The notes under the pieces are model-generated. The model saw nothing but the letters and a program-made list of their open reading frames with translations, was not told the origin of the DNA and ran no database searches. From positions 1,426,001 to 1,490,000 of the forward strand of contig NW_008805070.1 in NCBI RefSeq assembly GCF_000004825.1: a DNA stretch of 64,000 nt, in the 5' to 3' direction. A program made the translations under genes and the position numbers. Shown here one piece after another: positions 60,181 to 64,000 of this stretch. Source of the DNA: Heterostelium album PN500 (lineage: Eukaryota; Evosea; Eumycetozoa; Acytosteliales; Acytosteliaceae). Numbering within the stretch: the first letter of the stretch is position 1; each line of letters opens with the position of its first letter.

Positions 60181-60550
60181 AAAAGATACTACAAAAATAC
60201 AAAAAATTCAATCACAATTACCAATTAAATATATTATTATCAAAAAAAAAAAAAAAAAAACATATTCTTTATTTCCTATTTAATATGATTATTATGTTTG
60301 TTTTGTTTAATGATTTGTTTGAATGTTAGAGTGATTGCATGAATATTGGAAGGTTTGTTTGTTTGATTGCTTGTGGAATGTAATGGTTGTGTATTCTGCT
60401 AAATTATGTTTCTTTGTTTGGTTGTTTCAGATCTGTGTATTTGTTTGAATGAATGTTTATCTATATTTGCTTGTTTGAGTGTAAGTTGGATTTGACCAAA
60501 AATGCAGAATAAATATTAAAAAAAAATTAATTTCCTTCTATAATTTCGAT
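60181..60550. repeat. T/G-rich repeat block downstream of p97
   Basis: From about 60293 to 60490 the forward strand is a degenerate TTTG/TTGATTG-type repeat. A similar block recurs at 61205-61380. Poly-A sits at 60242-60260. No gene is seen. Confidence 0.55.
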
Positions 60551-60639
60551 TAACCCAAATGGAAGTATTCAACCCATTTACTATTGAGATATGAGTTCGA
60601 ATCTCTTACGTATTTGTACCGCTTGCGGATAAATGAAAA

Positions 60640-60720
60640 TTAAATAAATATTCATGTATTTATATTCAAATTCATATTTATATTCAAATTGATATTCATA
60701 TTCAAATTCCAAATAAAATT
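60640..60720. repeat. Imperfect 12-base tandem repeat
   Basis: Units of the form ATATTCAAATTC repeat about six times with single-base changes. It is low-complexity microsatellite-like DNA in the debris region. Confidence 0.6.
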
Positions 60721-61022
60721 TATCCTAATAATAACCCTCGGCTCAAAATAGAGATAAGTTCACCAACCTAAGTAATTAGTGATTATTCTGTCCAATGAAA
60801 CTAAACAATCACAAGAATAAATGATATAGATCATTCAATTCCCAATTGGTGAATGAAACGAAAAGGTATAGACACACAATACTTTCTTCTAATAAAAAAT
60901 ACAGTCACTTCATCGGAGTGTTAGATAATACGATATATTCTCAAAAAAAATAATAATCAAAATTATTCTTTATTTGTATTATTTAAAGTTTATCTTCTAA
61001 TCCTATATTGAGAGTGTGGTGA

Positions 61023-61810
61023 TTAATTCATCTTGAACTTCTGATGGAATATTCCATTACTTATAGTAAAGGTGTAGGACATGATACTACTGTAGAGTTC
61101 GTATTTATTTATTATTAGAGCAGTTCGGCCATAGGCAGGCTGAGATGGCCATCATTTGGAATAATTAAAAAAAAAAAAATTTATTGATATTGATATTTAG
61201 AATGAATGTTTGTTGATTGTGTTTGCTTGTTTATTTGTGTTTGTATGTTAGTTAGGAATGATTGAATGGTTGTATTTGTCTTCTAGAATATGTTTATTTG
61301 TATGATAGTTGTATTGTTTAGTTATTTGAATGTTGATTGTTTGATTGTTTGATTGTTTGGTTGTATGTTGGATTTATTTGAGTATCAATGATAAACACGG
61401 AATCACGTAACCACTGCCGTTGGTCAAGCGATCAATACTCTCTTTATCTTGCCCGAAACATTAAACTCTGTGTAAAGCTATAGTGAGTAGTATGAATAAT
61501 AGAATGTTAGATAGGTTCCAATCTTTGCTGATAGTTTGGTTAATTATGGTAAGAACAACGCCATGTCTGCTCAGTCAAATCAAGATCCTTCAATTTGCTG
61601 ATGTCACTACCGCTACTTTAAAAGTCTGAACACATCAGTTTCATATTGTTGATATTGAGCCTGGTGTATGAAGATAAGAGCCTTCACTTTAACAACACTG
61701 TCCTTTAAGTGCACATCATCGTATTGATAAGGATAGAAAAACACATTGAAGACTGGATCATCGTGAAGCATGCCATCATAGAGTAAAATATTGTTGCCAA
61801 AGATGTGTAC
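61023..61810 (-). pseudogene. Remnants of an unknown gene, reverse strand
   Basis: Two protein-like islands lie in the same direction. At 61810-61613 an acceptor-like TTTTATAG precedes a 65-codon frame (VHIFGNNILLYDGMLHDDPV, FNVFFYPYQYDDVHLKDSVV). After a stop, a second frame continues for about 26 codons (DISKLKDLDLTEQTWRCSYH). At 61151-61023 a 42-codon frame includes QPAYGRTALIINKYELYSSI and ends in a stop. The frames are separated by T/G-rich repeats. This looks like one decayed gene, or pieces of two; family unknown. Confidence 0.4.
61205..61380. repeat. Second T/G-rich repeat block
   Basis: Degenerate TTGATTGTTTG-type repeats resembling the block at 60293-60490. They lie inside the interval holding the gene remnants, suggesting expansion after decay. 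Confidence 0.5.
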
Positions 61811-61820
61811 CTATAAAATC

Positions 61821-61840
61821 TAAATACGCTAGCGTATTTA
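61821..61840. repeat. 20-base perfect palindrome
   Basis: TAAATACGCTAGCGTATTTA equals its own reverse complement. It is GC-rich at the centre and unusual in this AT-rich DNA. It sits 11 bases upstream of the coding-like island at 61810 on the reverse strand. It could be a dimeric protein-binding site. Confidence 0.55.
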
Positions 61841-62228
61841 CATCCTATCTTTGTCAATCATCCGAGAGCTGATCACTCGATCATCTCTTGGTAATTATCC
61901 ATACTAACTATTATTTATTTACTTTAACTATAATATTGGTTGGTTAGCTACTATATAGTTACAATTAAAAACTCTATTCAAATATTGTGGTTACAACTTA
62001 CGAGAATGGATAAACAATATTGAATCAAAGTATCAAACAGACAAAACAATTTCGATTAAAAGAATGTTTGCTGATGAAATATTTATAATTCGATCTTAAA
62101 AGTTTAGTAATAGGAAAAAAAAATAATATCAGAGTTGTAGAAGTAAACAATAATGAATGTTAATAAATGTAATGAAATTCTTTAAAAAAAAAAAAAAAAA
62201 AAAAAAATTATATTAAATTAAATCAAAT

Positions 62229-63490
62229 TTATGCTTTATTTGTCTTCTTTAAAGTTGGTCTTCTTTGTCTTCTCATTCTATATTCTGCGTGGTGCTTGAT
62301 ACATCTTGAATTACTGTTGGAATATTCTAAGATCAATGAATTACATTTCATATTACCTTCTTGATGAATACATCTTTCAGATTTAAAAAGATCAGACTCT
62401 GGATCTTCACCAGCTTCCAATGCACACTCTGTACTGCAATAGTCACCCCACTTCTTGGACAGCTACTCATATAGATAAGTTTCTTTGTGCATATCACACA
62501 GTTCTTACTCTGAGGTTGCAGTCTTCTAGCAGGTTCACTCATTCTGATTTCATCTGGATTTGGTGATGCATAGTTATCATTGTATTCTTTGGTTGGATCG
62601 AATCTCTCAATACGATGAAGAGCTTGAATTCTATAATAAATTAATTAAATCAATAAATAAATAAAATAAATAAATTAATAAATTAAATTAAATTAAACAA
62701 AATAAAATAAAATAAATAAATAAATTAATTAATAAATAAAATTAATACATACTCATTTAAAAGCTTCTTGTGCTCTGGCTTTGAAGTTGAACTTGAAGAT
62801 GGATTAAGAGTTTCGTTGTGAAAAACCGTTGTTGGTATAAAGAGAGATTACAATTTCATATACTGTTAGTTCAAGTTAATCAGAGTTTAACTATTAAGTG
62901 CATATCTTGTATGACATTAAATTGCTTCTTATCTCCTCATCATCCAATAGAGCGATTGGGGTAGGAGTGTATTTCTTCTTAAATCAAATTAAGACCAAAC
63001 ACTTTGAATCTCTTGGGAGTTTGCTGGCAACCAACACCATTGATCTCCGACAAGTACTTTACATGAGTTGTCAAAAGAAAATATACAAAAGAAAGCAGAT
63101 CTTTATCAAGATAATAATGTTTCTCCAAGAAACTACGAACCAGATGTTCACTTTGAAAAGTCAATTTACCATTGACCACTCTACAACGATACTCGCAAAA
63201 CTTGGATAACAAATATTGAAATCCAACCTGATGAGCCATCGTGGTACAAGAGAATGGTACCATTAAAAGATAATTGAATACCAAACCAATGAACCAAACT
63301 CTCCTCAATCGATTGAGGTTTCAAAATGACAGAAGATGAACTTTCTATATCCTTTCCATCAGTATTGATATTTGTTGAATTGTCTATGGCAATAGTTAAA
63401 CTCTGATTAAGTTGAAGTAATGATCTATGAAATTGTATTCTCTTTCTCGAGAGCTATGACATACTTTCGTCTCTGATAAAAGACATAGAG
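62229..63490 (-). pseudogene. Broken multi-exon gene with a C-terminal treble-clef-type zinc finger
   Basis: Successive islands on the reverse strand encode FIDFFNSKEGLYVFYQRRKY, then IEESLVHWFGIQLSFNGTIL. FQYLLSKFCEYRCRVVNGKL and VRSFLEKHYYLDKDLLSFVY follow, then YTPTPIALLDDEEIRSN. A real-looking intron (62756-62634, GTATGT...TTATAG) joins SKPEHKKLLNE to IQALHRIERFDPTKEYND. Near the end a zinc-finger pair CVIC...YCSTEC is interrupted by a one-base frame change between SSCP and KWGDYC. The last part, ERCIHQEGNMKCNSLILEYS, ends KKTNKA. At least four frame breaks make a pseudogene likely. The family is not recognised; a Cys-pair module of this type occurs in chromatin-associated zinc fingers. 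Confidence 0.5.
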
Positions 63491-63714
63491 ACCCTCTTTA
63501 CTATTGAAGAAATCAATAAATAAAAATTAAAATTAAAAAAAAAAAAAAATTTTTTTCAAAATGTGATAACCACACCTTTCATGATGATGTATTCTAGATA
63601 AATAAGACAAAAATAACAAAAAATCACATTCAATAAATAAATTACCAAGTTGCTAGCACGATCATTATAGTATGATGAGATTACAAGTGAATTAAAAATA
63701 AAAGTTATATTAAA

Positions 63715-63771
63715 ATGAAACAACACCCTCAGTCAAAAGAAGATCAAATTCTAGATGATTTATTCGGATAA
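63715..63771 (+). pseudogene. Possible fragment resembling the p97 C-terminal tail
   Basis: An 18-codon frame, MKQHPQSKEDQILDDLFG, ends in TAA. Its spacing P-Q...E..DDLF parallels the end of the p97 gene 3.5 kb upstream ([16 protein letters not shown]). No similarity was seen before it, so chance or convergence is possible. Confidence 0.2.
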
Positions 63772-64000
63772 ATATTAATAAAAAAGAGAATTAAATCAAT
63801 AAATTAAAACTGTGAAATTAGTTTAAAGATTAACAGATTTAGTTGATTAGTGTTTCTCCTTCATAATTGGGTTTCAAAATGATTATGATGGTTGTTTGTT
63901 AACAATGTTGAAAACATTCGAAAAACAAATCTCAAACCTCTCGATTTGAAAAATAGAATCATCGACATCAACATTTACTTCCAAACCACCTATGTTCACC

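Noticed and set aside
60580-60615. GAGTTCGAATCTC resembles a tRNA B box/T-arm
   Set aside because: The T stem has a mismatch, no acceptor pairing or A box can be placed at any normal tRNA length, so no tRNA is supported.
61124-61160. GGCCATAGGCAGGCTGAGATGGCC hairpin reminiscent of 5S or snRNA loops
   Set aside because: Only a 6 bp stem matches and the surrounding sequence does not align to 5S, U2 or U6; the reverse strand there is open as part of a gene remnant.

Overview
The window is nuclear DNA of a dictyostelid social amoeba. It is very AT-rich, with poly-N, poly-T/S and acidic low-complexity tracts inside proteins. Introns are short (about 50-90 bp) and begin GTAAGT or GTATGT. Typical dictyostelid families are present: FNIP-repeat and F-box/FNIP proteins, 'FLHENRTEGC' ankyrin proteins, vacuolin, and a p97 gene close to cdcD. 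I cannot name the species. Splice sites were placed by eye from frame continuity, so exon joins are inferences unless protein-family conservation crosses the junction.

Left part (1-19.5 kb). A FNIP-repeat gene runs off the left edge. After it come a zinc-finger-like gene, a possible 26-codon microgene and a small unknown gene. A possibly N-myristoylated small protein gene follows, flanked by a striking pair of ~150 bp inverted repeats. Next is a SNIP1-type FHA gene with an apparent one-base frameshift. Three tandem F-box/FNIP paralogues follow, then a large F-box-like gene, a four-exon MAT2B-like gene and a gene fusing an F-box to a glutamine-amidotransferase-like domain.

Middle (19.5-38 kb). 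About 4 kb with no convincing long gene is followed by an acidic protein, an unknown two-exon gene, a decayed gene copy, a type I membrane protein and a HIG1-domain mitochondrial protein. Then come an ankyrin-repeat protein, a divergent pair of cysteine-rich secreted proteins, a seven-exon SERAC1-like armadillo/lipase gene and a third small secreted protein.

Right part (38-64 kb). Genes here are vacuolin (SPFH family), a TBC Rab-GAP, a secretory Hsp70-like protein with two tandem substrate-binding modules, another F-box/FNIP gene, NAA30 (NatC catalytic subunit), a 1,899-residue BRWD/PHIP-type WD40-bromodomain protein and the p97/CDC48 ATPase. The last 3.8 kb is gene debris: T/G-rich repeats and at least two multiply broken host-gene remnants.

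No tRNA, rRNA, CRISPR array, retroelement or virus-like element was recognised. The points most worth a second look are the tandem-SBD Hsp70, the homologously placed phase-1 introns in the armadillo region of the SERAC1-like gene, the inverted-repeat cassette at 4.7-6.1 kb, and the microprotein candidate at 3.64 kb.
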